Source: Flavobacterium sp. MFBS3-15 (GTDB taxonomy: Bacteria; Bacteroidota; Bacteroidia; Flavobacteriales; Flavobacteriaceae). From it: a DNA stretch of 64,000 nt. The stretch lies in NCBI RefSeq assembly GCF_026107645.2, contig NZ_JAPCHV010000001.1:1-64000 (forward strand). The letters are read 5' to 3'. Below, piece by piece: positions 50,243 to 58,340 of the stretch (positions within the stretch are counted from its first letter, which is position 1; each line of letters begins with the position of its first letter). A model generated the notes under the pieces. It saw only the letters and a list, made by a program, of their open reading frames with translations. It did not search any database and was not told where the DNA came from. The translations under genes and the position numbers were made by a program.

Positions 50243-51826
50243 ATGAATATGAGAAATTTTAAAGCGATTTTGTTTGTTATTACTGCTTCAATGTTTGTAG
50301 CTTGTGATGACGCTATAGATATCACGCAGCCGAGCGAGTTGCCGCCGGACAGGGTTTATGAAACCGTTTCAGATATGCAGCTTGGCCTCAACGGTGTTTA
50401 TGCCAGTATTCCTGGTGAAACGCAGATTTATTTCACCTCTCTGTTTACTGATGAGACTGCTATAGGCAGGGGTAATGGTGGACAGGGTACTGACGGTGAA
50501 CTTGCATTTATGCTTAACGCAAATTCAGGTGATGCGGCTTCAATCTGGTTGTCGAATTATTCACTTATCAATGCTGCCAACAGGCTTATTCATGGTGTTG
50601 AGAATGTAGTTATCCAGGAGGATGATCCTACTACTGCAGATGTAAACGAAGATGAGACTGCTTGGTATAACCATATCCTTGCCCAGGCTCATGCTCTTAG
50701 GGCCTTCGGCCACATGCAGCTGCTTACTTACTTCTCTGAGGATATGACCGACGATTCATCTTTGGGTGTTATCCTTGTTGATTTTGTTCCTGAGGATATT
50801 TATGCACAACTTCCAAGGAATACTACAGGAGAGGTGTTTGCACTTATAAACAGTGATCTTGATTTTGCGTCAACTAATCTTTCCGTTACAAATCCACAAC
50901 CGGGCGACAACGCAGGTGCTGAGTATGATAATACCTATATAAAGCCTGGATTTATAACTGCTTTCAGGGCGCGTATGGCTGCCTATAGAGGTGACCTTGC
51001 CAGCGCAAAAGCTTTTGTTGATGAACTTGATACAGCTGTTTATAATACCGATGCGGTTACAGGATACAACCTTACTCCAAGGGCAAACTACAAAACTATT
51101 TGGAGTGATGGCCCATTGAACCCTTCATTTGATGAAGTTATTTTTAAGGTAAACAGGGCTAACCCGGGTGGTAATACCACAGGTAATTTTGCTCAGGTAT
51201 GGTCGTCGATCAACAGTACTGTAGACGGATCTCCATTTTTTGAAGTGAACAGGGCTCTTTTCAATTTGGTGTATAACACATCAGATATCAGGGAAGAAGT
51301 TATTGTAGACCCTACTGCTGAAGTTCTTCCAAACTATAATGATCCTTCGGTTAGCGATTACCAGTATTTTACTGAGGACATCCTTCCTGTAGGTAAGTAT
51401 CCTGGTAGCGAGAACCTTGCGTTGCTTAATGATATCAAAGTTTTCAGGTTTTCTGAAATGGTACTTATCAGGGCTGAATATTTTGCAAGCATTGGTGACT
51501 TTACTAATGTAAGGGCTCAAATCAATTCAATCAGGAGCGTACGTTATTCTCCGGGATCTGGTCAAGTAGGTCCAATTAGTAATGCGACAGATGCGTGGAA
51601 GGCCATTCTTAATGAGAGAAGGATTGAACTTGCTTTCGAAGGGCATAGGTATGTTGACCTACGTCGCTTAGGTCTTCTTGCCGACGAGCAGGTTGATCGT
51701 GACCCAAGGGATTGTGAATTCAACGGGTTCTGTACCATTCCTTCGGATGACTATAGGTTTATAATGCCTATTCCAAGAGCTGAAACAGCTGCTAATACAG
51801 TGATTCAGCAAAATCCAAATTATTAA
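50243..51826 (+). CDS. SusD/RagB family surface lipoprotein
   Basis: A 527-residue lipoprotein (ASMFVACDD, Cys near 20) of the RagB/SusD family: DAIDITQPSELPPDRVYETV after the Cys, TPR-like helices (HILAQAHALRAFGHMQLL), and the C-terminal ILNERRIELAFEGHRYVDLRR and PRAETAANTVIQQNPNY ends. It acts as the lid of the SusC importer and captures substrate. Two ATGs (50243, 50249) are possible starts. A third lipoprotein follows 20 bases downstream in the same operon. Confidence 0.95.
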   Translation: MNMRNFKAILFVITASMFVACDDAIDITQPSELPPDRVYETVSDMQLGLNGVYASIPGETQIYFTSLFTDETAIGRGNGGQGTDGELAFMLNANSGDAASIWLSNYSLINAANRLIHGVENVVIQEDDPTTADVNEDETAWYNHILAQAHALRAFGHMQLLTYFSEDMTDDSSLGVILVDFVPEDIYAQLPRNTTGEVFALINSDLDFASTNLSVTNPQPGDNAGAEYDNTYIKPGFITAFRARMAAYRGDLASAKAFVDELDTAVYNTDAVTGYNLTPRANYKTIWSDGPLNPSFDEVIFKVNRANPGGNTTGNFAQVWSSINSTVDGSPFFEVNRALFNLVYNTSDIREEVIVDPTAEVLPNYNDPSVSDYQYFTEDILPVGKYPGSENLALLNDIKVFRFSEMVLIRAEYFASIGDFTNVRAQINSIRSVRYSPGSGQVGPISNATDAWKAILNERRIELAFEGHRYVDLRRLGLLADEQVDRDPRDCEFNGFCTIPSDDYRFIMPIPRAETAANTVIQQNPNY

Positions 51827-51846
51827 ACAATTAAATTCTAAGAAAA

Positions 51847-52725
51847 ATGAAAAAGAACATATTTAAGTTCGCTGCACTGTTCATTTTTTCTTCAGTAATG
51901 CTTACGAGCTGTGAAGAAGAAACGGTGACTTTTGATGGCCGCAACGGCCAGTCGATAGCTGCGTTCAGGCAAGATGCTCAAGAGCTTGCTGTGAATTCAG
52001 AGGGAGAATCTTCAGTGACTGTTTTAGTTGATGTTACTACTGTATCAAATCAGGACAGGGCTGTTGTTGTTTCGATTGATCCTGATCGTTCAACAGCCGA
52101 AGCTGCAGATTATGTTATTGATCCTGCATCACTTATTGTTCCTGCAGGAGCATACAATGCAGAAATTAAAATATTGGGTAACTTTGATGAATTGCCTGAT
52201 TCAGGTTCAGTTGATCTTGTGCTTCTGCTTGATAGTGTCGAAGGCGCAACTCTTGACACCAGGCAGGAAACTTCAGTTTCTATTTTCAAAGTTTGTCCTA
52301 TTACCGAAAGCCTTGCAGGCACTCACACCTATGTTCAATACGATATTAGTGTTGGTAACGGTAGCGGAGGAATACAGCAAACACTGTCTGGCAGCTTTGA
52401 TGGAACTATAACGTGGACTGAGAATGGAACTCCAGATAGTGGAAAATATTTTATAGGAGACTTGTCTTTCGGTATGTATCCTACAGTGTATAATGACGGT
52501 CCAGCTACCGGTACAGGCGTAAATAAGGCCGGTGTTGAGTGGGTTTGTAATAAAATTAAAGCTACTGGTAAGGATCAATATGGTGATTCATTTACATATA
52601 CTATGGTTAGTGTTTCTGGACCTATAATGACTTTTAAGTATATTAATGGTTACGGTGACAGGGGGACAGTTGATCTTATCCGTCAGGATGGCGAAAACTG
52701 GCCTGATATCATGCAGACTAACTAA
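51847..52725 (+). CDS. SusCD-associated surface lipoprotein, Calx-beta-like
   Basis: A 292-residue lipoprotein (SVMLTSCEEE, Cys24). Residues 40-145 resemble a Calx-beta or DUF1735-type beta-sandwich (SVTVLVDVTT, AAFRQDAQEL, YVIDPASLIVPAG). Residues 155-290 form a second beta-rich domain (YVQYDISVGNGSGGIQQTLS, NGYGDRGTVDLI). It takes the place usually held by SusE/SusF-like substrate-binding proteins, so surface ligand binding is likely. The operon ends here with a terminator. The fold of the second domain is unknown. Confidence 0.82.
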   Translation: MKKNIFKFAALFIFSSVMLTSCEEETVTFDGRNGQSIAAFRQDAQELAVNSEGESSVTVLVDVTTVSNQDRAVVVSIDPDRSTAEAADYVIDPASLIVPAGAYNAEIKILGNFDELPDSGSVDLVLLLDSVEGATLDTRQETSVSIFKVCPITESLAGTHTYVQYDISVGNGSGGIQQTLSGSFDGTITWTENGTPDSGKYFIGDLSFGMYPTVYNDGPATGTGVNKAGVEWVCNKIKATGKDQYGDSFTYTMVSVSGPIMTFKYINGYGDRGTVDLIRQDGENWPDIMQTN

Positions 52726-52744
52726 TATTAAAATTTAATATTTT

Positions 52745-52778
52745 AAAGGGCTTTCATACGAAAGCCCTTTTTTTTGAC
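52745..52778 (+). terminator. Strong intrinsic terminator of the susCD operon
   Basis: AAAGGGCTTTC (52745-52755), loop, GAAAGCCCTTT (52760-52770), followed by TTTTT. Confidence 0.92.
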
Positions 52779-52811
52779 GTTACCTGAATATTCCTGTTTG
52801 TAAAATTTAAT

Positions 52812-52819
52812 TACATTTG
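52812..52819 (+). promoter_or_regulatory. Candidate -7 element for the porin gene
   Basis: TACATTTG matches TAnnTTTG exactly, 16 bases before the ATG at 52836. Confidence 0.5.
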
Positions 52820-52835
52820 CCTAAATTTATTTTCA

Positions 52836-54815
52836 ATGCAAAGAATTTTAATTTCTGTTTTTCTTTTGTTGTTGCCGGCATTGCTTTTTTCCCAGGAAAA
52901 GAAAAAAGGAAGATTAAATTCTCAGTCAAAACAGGCTCCTATAAGATCTGTAGAGCGGACGGATAATGATAGGGATCAAGAACCTTCACAAGCCTCTGAT
53001 ACCATTGCTACAGTTGATATGTACAAAATTATTACGATTGAGAGAGATACGACTATTGTAGATACTTCGCTTACCATACAGTGGGAATACCGTAATAATT
53101 ACCTCCGCAAGGATAATTTTGGGCTCCTGGCATTTCCGAATGATGGACAGACCTACAATACGCTTGATTATGGTCTTACCAAATTCAATCCTTTTCCTGA
53201 GTTTGGCTTCAGGGCGAAGCACTTTTCCTACCAGGAAGTCGAAGACATCAATTACTATAACGTTGCGACGCCTTACACGGATTTATTTTATCGTTCTACA
53301 CAACAACAGGGCCAGATACTTGATGCATTAATCACAGTAAATACTTCTGAGAATCTCAATCTGTTTGTAGGCTACAAGGGTATAAGGTCTATTGGAAAAT
53401 ACATCAATTCCATTTCCAGTAATGGTAATTTCCGCATTGGGGGGAGTTATAATACTGCAAATAAGAGGTATGTACTGAAGACCCATTTTACCGGCCAGGA
53501 TCTTTCTAACCAGGAAAATGGAGGTATATTGAGGCCTGATTATTTTGAGTCCGGCGAAGAGCCGTACACTAATCGGGAGCGGCTTGAGGTATATTTTACC
53601 GATGCTACTTCAATTATGAAAGGCAATCGTTTTTTTGTAGACCACACTTTCAGACTCAATAAGGATAATCCCAACAGTCTTGTTTTCCATCACAGGTTTA
53701 ACTACGAAACCAAATTTTACGAATACACCCAGCCAACCCGCAGCAACAGGTTTGGGGCTTCTTATACAACCTCCATTAATAATAAGACCAGGTACAATAT
53801 GATGTATAATATGGTTGGAGCTGCATATAGTAATGAGAATATTGGTATGCTGGAGTTTTATGTTGAGGATTATAATTACAACTATTTTTACCGCACCATA
53901 ATCCTTAATCCCGATGGATCACTGGGAATCCCGAATGCTATTAACGACCGGATTAATACTTACGGTGCCCGCTATACCTATCAAAAAGATAAGTTAAAGG
54001 GGTCCGCCCTGATATCAAACTCTATAACCGACCAGTCACTTGCCAATATAGATGTTTCGGCCCGCTATGATTTTGATGAAAAGAATAGCGTTACAGCCCG
54101 TTACCAAAATATGAACAAGCTGCCAAATCTTAACTTCAGGCTATATCAAAGCGATTATAAAGCATACAATTGGTACCGGGATGACCTGAAAAACGAAAAA
54201 ATAAACAGTTTCGAGATTGAGGCTAAAACCAAATGGGTAGATGCTTCAGTTCAGTATACCATACTGAATGATCATTTGTATTTCAGGAATGAGTTTGTAA
54301 ATACGATTACCGCTCCCGATAATATTGATACCCTATATGTAAAGCCCCGGCAGTATGGCAACACCATCAATTACTTTTCAGCGAAGGTGGGCCGTGAATT
54401 TAGGGTGTGGCGTTTTGCACTTGATAATACGGTACTGTATCAAAAGGTAGACCAACAGGATAAAATTTTAAATGTTCCTGAATTTGTTACAAGGAACACA
54501 CTCTATTATTCCCAATATCTTTTCAAGAGGGCATTGTTCCTGCAAACCGGTTTTACCTTCCAGTACTTTACAAAGTATTATGGCAATGACTATAACCCGC
54601 TCATTGGCGAATTTTTTGTGCAGGAAGAAAAAGAGTTTGGAGGTTTCCCGCTTATTGACTTTTTTATTAATGCTAAGATTAAAGAATTCAGGATGTTTCT
54701 TCGTGCAGAACATTTCAACTCTTCCATGACAGGATATGATTTTTATTCAGCACCGAATGTACCTTACAGGGATTTCACAGTACGTTTCGGAGTTATTTGG
54801 GATTTCTTCTCTTAG
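52836..54815 (+). CDS. Putative porin
   Basis: A 659-residue outer-membrane protein: signal peptide (MQRILISVFLLLLPALLFSQ), a charged disordered stretch (KKKGRLNSQSKQAPIRSVER), a short plug-like part and many alternating beta strands ending FTVRFGVIWDFFS with an aromatic C-terminus. It matches the Bacteroidota putative porin family (PF14121-like). The permeant solute is unknown. It precedes the cystathionine beta-synthase-like gene by 90 bases, with a -7 element between, so the two are probably separate transcripts. Confidence 0.85.
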   Translation: MQRILISVFLLLLPALLFSQEKKKGRLNSQSKQAPIRSVERTDNDRDQEPSQASDTIATVDMYKIITIERDTTIVDTSLTIQWEYRNNYLRKDNFGLLAFPNDGQTYNTLDYGLTKFNPFPEFGFRAKHFSYQEVEDINYYNVATPYTDLFYRSTQQQGQILDALITVNTSENLNLFVGYKGIRSIGKYINSISSNGNFRIGGSYNTANKRYVLKTHFTGQDLSNQENGGILRPDYFESGEEPYTNRERLEVYFTDATSIMKGNRFFVDHTFRLNKDNPNSLVFHHRFNYETKFYEYTQPTRSNRFGASYTTSINNKTRYNMMYNMVGAAYSNENIGMLEFYVEDYNYNYFYRTIILNPDGSLGIPNAINDRINTYGARYTYQKDKLKGSALISNSITDQSLANIDVSARYDFDEKNSVTARYQNMNKLPNLNFRLYQSDYKAYNWYRDDLKNEKINSFEIEAKTKWVDASVQYTILNDHLYFRNEFVNTITAPDNIDTLYVKPRQYGNTINYFSAKVGREFRVWRFALDNTVLYQKVDQQDKILNVPEFVTRNTLYYSQYLFKRALFLQTGFTFQYFTKYYGNDYNPLIGEFFVQEEKEFGGFPLIDFFINAKIKEFRMFLRAEHFNSSMTGYDFYSAPNVPYRDFTVRFGVIWDFFS

Positions 54816-54866
54816 TGAGTTCAATTTCTCACTTAATAATTACAATTACTTTAAAATTATATGCAA

Positions 54867-54874
54867 TATATTTG
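54867..54874 (+). promoter_or_regulatory. Candidate -7 element
   Basis: TATATTTG matches TAnnTTTG exactly, 31 bases before the ATG at 54906. It lies inside the upstream extension of the open frame and thus supports the later start. Confidence 0.5.
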
Positions 54875-54905
54875 CAGGACTGTAATTAAACGACAGAAAA
54901 CTATA

Positions 54906-56267
54906 ATGAAATACGCAGATAACATACTTGGAACCATCGGCAACACACCTATGGTAAAGCTTAATAAGATAACTGAAGGAATTGATGCTTTGGTTTTAGC
55001 CAAAGTCGAAACCTTCAATCCCGGAAATTCTGTAAAAGACAGGATGGCTGTAAAAATGATTGAAGATGCAGAGGCTGATGGAAGGCTGAAACCCGGCGGA
55101 ACCATAATCGAGGGTACATCTGGAAATACAGGCATGGGCCTCGCGCTCTGTGCCATTGTAAAAGGTTATAAGCTCATTTGCGTAATCAGTGATAAGCAGT
55201 CTAAAGAAAAGATGGATATCCTTCGTGCAGTTGGCGCAAAGGTTGTTGTTTGTCCGACTGATGTTGAACCAACAGACCCGCGTTCATACTATTCCGTATC
55301 AAAGCGCCTGGCAGAAGAAACACCAAATTCGTGGTACGTAAACCAGTATGACAACCTGAGCAATGCAAAAGCGCACTATGAGCAAACGGGTCCTGAGATA
55401 TGGGAACAGACAGATGGTAAAATAACCCACTTCATTGTGGGTGTTGGTACGGGCGGAACAATTTCAGGTGTTGCTAAATATTTGAAAGAGAAGAATCCCA
55501 ATATAAAATGTTGGGGAATTGATACCTATGGTTCGGTTTTCAAAAAATATCACGAGACGGGTATTTTTGATGAGAACGAAATCTACTCTTATATAACCGA
55601 AGGCATTGGCGAAGATATCCTTCCTAAGAATGTTGATTTCTCACTTATTGACGGCTTTACAAAAGTTACGGATAAGGATGCCGCTGTTTATACACGCAAA
55701 CTGGCACTTGAAGAAGGCATTTTCGTAGGTAACTCTGCCGGTGCTGCTATCAAAGGACTTTTGCAACTCAAGGATGAATTTAAGCCGGACGACGTAGTGG
55801 TCGTACTTTTCCACGACAGTGGCAGCCGCTATGTGGGCAAAATGTTTAATGACGACTGGATGCGTGAGCGCGGTTTTCTTGATGAGGATATCACAAAGGC
55901 AGAAGATCTCATAAAAGGCCATTCTGACAAGCCGCTTGTGATTGTGCGTACCGAAGAACTGGTAAGCCATGCCATTGAGCGCCTTCGCAAGTACAAAATA
56001 TCACAAATACCGGTAATTGATACCAATGGCTTTGTCGGTTCTGTTGATGAAACCGACCTTTTCCGCAGCTATGTGGAGGATAAGGATATTGCTGAGAAGC
56101 CGATACGTGAAATTATGGGCAAACCTTACCCTATAGTGCAGAAAAATACTTCCATCGAGGAAATATCAAAACTGATTAATAAGGACAACCAGGCTGTATT
56201 GGTAGATTTGGGAGGCGGCAAGCACCACATCATCACCAAGCACGACATCATTAGTTCGATAAAGTAA
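54906..56267 (+). CDS. Cystathionine beta-synthase-like PLP enzyme with CBS domains
   Basis: A 453-residue fold-type II PLP enzyme. FNPGNSVKDRMAVKM (38-52) contains the PLP Lys44, TSGNTGMGLAL is the substrate loop and VGVGTGGTISGVAKYL is the phosphate loop. Residues 335-453 form two CBS domains (SHAIERLRKYKISQIPVID; YPIVQKNTSIEEISKLINKD). The order matches cystathionine beta-synthase without the N-terminal heme domain; the enzyme may join homocysteine and serine, or act as a cysteine synthase. CBS domains suggest control by adenosyl compounds. The ATG at 54906 gives the family N-terminus. Confidence 0.9.
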   Translation: MKYADNILGTIGNTPMVKLNKITEGIDALVLAKVETFNPGNSVKDRMAVKMIEDAEADGRLKPGGTIIEGTSGNTGMGLALCAIVKGYKLICVISDKQSKEKMDILRAVGAKVVVCPTDVEPTDPRSYYSVSKRLAEETPNSWYVNQYDNLSNAKAHYEQTGPEIWEQTDGKITHFIVGVGTGGTISGVAKYLKEKNPNIKCWGIDTYGSVFKKYHETGIFDENEIYSYITEGIGEDILPKNVDFSLIDGFTKVTDKDAAVYTRKLALEEGIFVGNSAGAAIKGLLQLKDEFKPDDVVVVLFHDSGSRYVGKMFNDDWMRERGFLDEDITKAEDLIKGHSDKPLVIVRTEELVSHAIERLRKYKISQIPVIDTNGFVGSVDETDLFRSYVEDKDIAEKPIREIMGKPYPIVQKNTSIEEISKLINKDNQAVLVDLGGGKHHIITKHDIISSIK

Positions 56268-56271
56268 TACA

Positions 56272-56300
56272 AAGCCCCGCATTTCGGGGCTTGTTTTTTT
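56272..56300 (+). terminator. Intrinsic terminator
   Basis: AAGCCCCG (56272-56279), loop CATTT, CGGGGCTT (56285-56292), followed by GTTTTTTT. It ends the PLP enzyme transcript. Confidence 0.9.
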
Positions 56301-56502
56301 CAGGAATTCTTCTTGGTAATTATGCCTTTCATGGTGGCATACAGTCCCAACAGGCTAAAAAATCCGAAGAAAATTATATTTGCCAGACCCACTATTTTAA
56401 TCATGGAGTAATCGTTGTCTTTATTAAAAAGATATATTCCTAAAAATACAAACGCAAAACACTTGCTGTAGCTCCTAATATTTTTATTGATTTAAGTGGC
56501 AT
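56300..56502 (-). pseudogene. Small two-helix membrane protein gene with frameshift
   Basis: On the minus strand the ATG at 56502 opens MPLKSIKILGATASV and then stops at a TAG. In the neighbouring frame the sequence continues FAFVFLGIYLFNKDNDYSMI and on to GLYATMKGIITKKNS before a TGA at 56300. Adding one T to the run GTTTT (minus strand; AAAA at 56456-56459) would join both parts into a 67-residue protein with two membrane helices. The total length of 203 bases is one short of a multiple of three. Either the gene is broken or the base was lost in sequencing. No other gene lies in the 314-base gap 56268-56581. Confidence 0.65.
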
Positions 56503-56581
56503 AAACCTGATGTTTAAAGTTTTATATAAAGTTAGCCCTGCCAATTGATAAGAAATTGTATGATTGGGACATCTTTAAAAA

Positions 56582-58255
56582 TTACTCTTCCCCAAGTAGT
56601 ACACCTGATACATTCCACGCGCTAAAGCTATTACCTTCAGGTGCACCTTGTGGAATGGTAACGGTTAGCGTATGGGTACCTGCCTTCAGATTGCCCAAGT
56701 CGATAAATTCAGGGTTAGTAATTGTCCCGGGACACCAGTTCGAACGGCTGTAATCAGAGGAGGAGAGCCCGTTATCAAAGTTCCCCGACGCAGGATTGAA
56801 CAATCGGTACGAACCACAGTCCTGTCGCCACGGCACAAAGGCAAAGGCCACATTGCCGTCGAGGGTTATGGTGTTCTTTTTCGGCAGGTACTCATCGCCA
56901 TTTTCCCAGCCCCCATGACCTGTAGTGATGTAGCGCAGACGGACATTTTTTACATCTTTTTCCAAAGTGAAGGTAACCTCAAGTCCCTTTGACGAGTTGA
57001 ACATGGTAGCATATTCCTGGCCGGCCATTTCCATTACATTTACGGTGTTGAACAGCGGCAGCACAAAATTATCTTCATTGTATTGCACTTCGTCTTTGTG
57101 TATGGTAATGTCCAGACTCACTTTGTGGCCGCCTTTATCGTAATTGCCGATGAAAACACCCACCCACATTTCCTTATTGCTGAACAACGGGGTAAGTTCT
57201 GACACATCTTGTCTGTAAGGCACAATTTCATGCCAATCCTTGCCTTTAAGCTGGATATGGCCATATTGTTTGATGCCAAAAGGCGTAAAGAAGCGCATTA
57301 ACTCCAGTAGTGGGCTATAGCTATTCGTTCGCAATATTCCGTGGTATTTTTTCCCGTTTCCGTTATCGTATTCCGGCAGGGTAGTGGCGCCATCGCGAAG
57401 GCCATCCATAAACGATTGCTGTTGGTCTTCGGGAATTAGGAAAACTGATCCGGTGCGGTCGTATGCGTCGCCGTTGGATTGCTCTTTAAGTTCGACAAAA
57501 ACCTGGCTGCCGGTGTTAATCTCGGGAAACTTTATTTTCCGCAACGCTATGGTCCCATTAGCAAACCGGAGAATACTGTCATTCGATTTCGAGGCATCCG
57601 AAAAATTGATGATTTCATCTTTAAATACCGGGAGTGTTATAAACCTGGATCTCCAAAGCACATCGCGGTAAGTGAGCATGTCCACAGGTCTGTTTGCTAT
57701 GGCAGGAAGTATGGCTGGCGGAATACTCTTCAGCTTTTCGAGATTTGTAGCTGTTACTATGTAACTGCCGTTGCGGTTAGTTTCCAGAACCAAACCGAGT
57801 TCCTGGCCCAGGAGAGAGGGAGCGCCTTTAAGTTTCAGGTCATTGGTATACCAAATCTCAATGGTGTTGGAGTTGATGATGGTTCTTGCCTTTTTGCACT
57901 TGTACCCCAGTATTGTTTTAGTATCCGGAAGCAATTCGAAGGATTGTTTTTTCAGTGAAACAGAGTCTCTTGTGGCAATGTGCTTTCCTTTGGACCATTC
58001 GGCTGAAATTACATAGGAGCTATCGATATGGTAAACCAATGATTGCTCTATAGGGAAGGATGCTTTTCCATCAAATATACTCTTATTGCTTACCAGTGTT
58101 TTATGTGCATCCGAAAAAATGATGATTGGGTTATCGGCATCGGCCACTTTGCCAAGTGATATTTTTTGGTAGCTAACTTTTACGGCTACAGGTTGCTTTT
58201 GGGAGTAAGCTATGGCCGTAATTAAAATCAGGAGTAGGAAGAAAGCTTGTTTCAT
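56582..58255 (-). CDS. Peptide-N-glycosidase F-like protein with GLPGLI-like N-terminal domain
   Basis: A 557-residue exported protein (signal MKQAFFLLLILITAIAYS). Residues about 20-190 resemble GLPGLI proteins: VKVSYQKISLG, ILGYKCKKARTIINSNTIEI, and WYTNDL...GAPSLLGQELGLVLE in place of the GLPGLI signature. Residues 225-555 match the two-domain PNGase F, which removes N-glycans from glycoproteins: TGHGGWENGDEYLPKKNTI, FVPWRQDCGSYRLFNP and GAPEGNSFSAWNVSGVL. Some PNGases (type II) carry an extra N-terminal bowl-like domain; this could be the same arrangement. The ATG at 58255 gives a proper signal peptide. It is divergent from the gene at 58341. Confidence 0.88.
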   Translation of the reverse strand: MKQAFFLLLILITAIAYSQKQPVAVKVSYQKISLGKVADADNPIIIFSDAHKTLVSNKSIFDGKASFPIEQSLVYHIDSSYVISAEWSKGKHIATRDSVSLKKQSFELLPDTKTILGYKCKKARTIINSNTIEIWYTNDLKLKGAPSLLGQELGLVLETNRNGSYIVTATNLEKLKSIPPAILPAIANRPVDMLTYRDVLWRSRFITLPVFKDEIINFSDASKSNDSILRFANGTIALRKIKFPEINTGSQVFVELKEQSNGDAYDRTGSVFLIPEDQQQSFMDGLRDGATTLPEYDNGNGKKYHGILRTNSYSPLLELMRFFTPFGIKQYGHIQLKGKDWHEIVPYRQDVSELTPLFSNKEMWVGVFIGNYDKGGHKVSLDITIHKDEVQYNEDNFVLPLFNTVNVMEMAGQEYATMFNSSKGLEVTFTLEKDVKNVRLRYITTGHGGWENGDEYLPKKNTITLDGNVAFAFVPWRQDCGSYRLFNPASGNFDNGLSSSDYSRSNWCPGTITNPEFIDLGNLKAGTHTLTVTIPQGAPEGNSFSAWNVSGVLLGEE

Positions 58256-58340
58256 GCCTGCTAAGTTCGCCAATTTTTTTAAAATTTTTGCGCAACCTTT
58301 TTTCATTTGGCAGGACTACAGTATAAATAAACCAATTATT

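Noticed and set aside
44880..54850. Genomic island or prophage
   Set aside because: No integrase, tRNA, direct-repeat borders or phage genes; flanked by lipB/rnhB and a metabolic gene. The AT shift may reflect expression level.
58212..58340. Longer N-terminus for the leucine-rich T9SS protein
   Set aside because: The extension overlaps the divergent PNGase gene, and only the ATG at 58341 yields a signal peptide.
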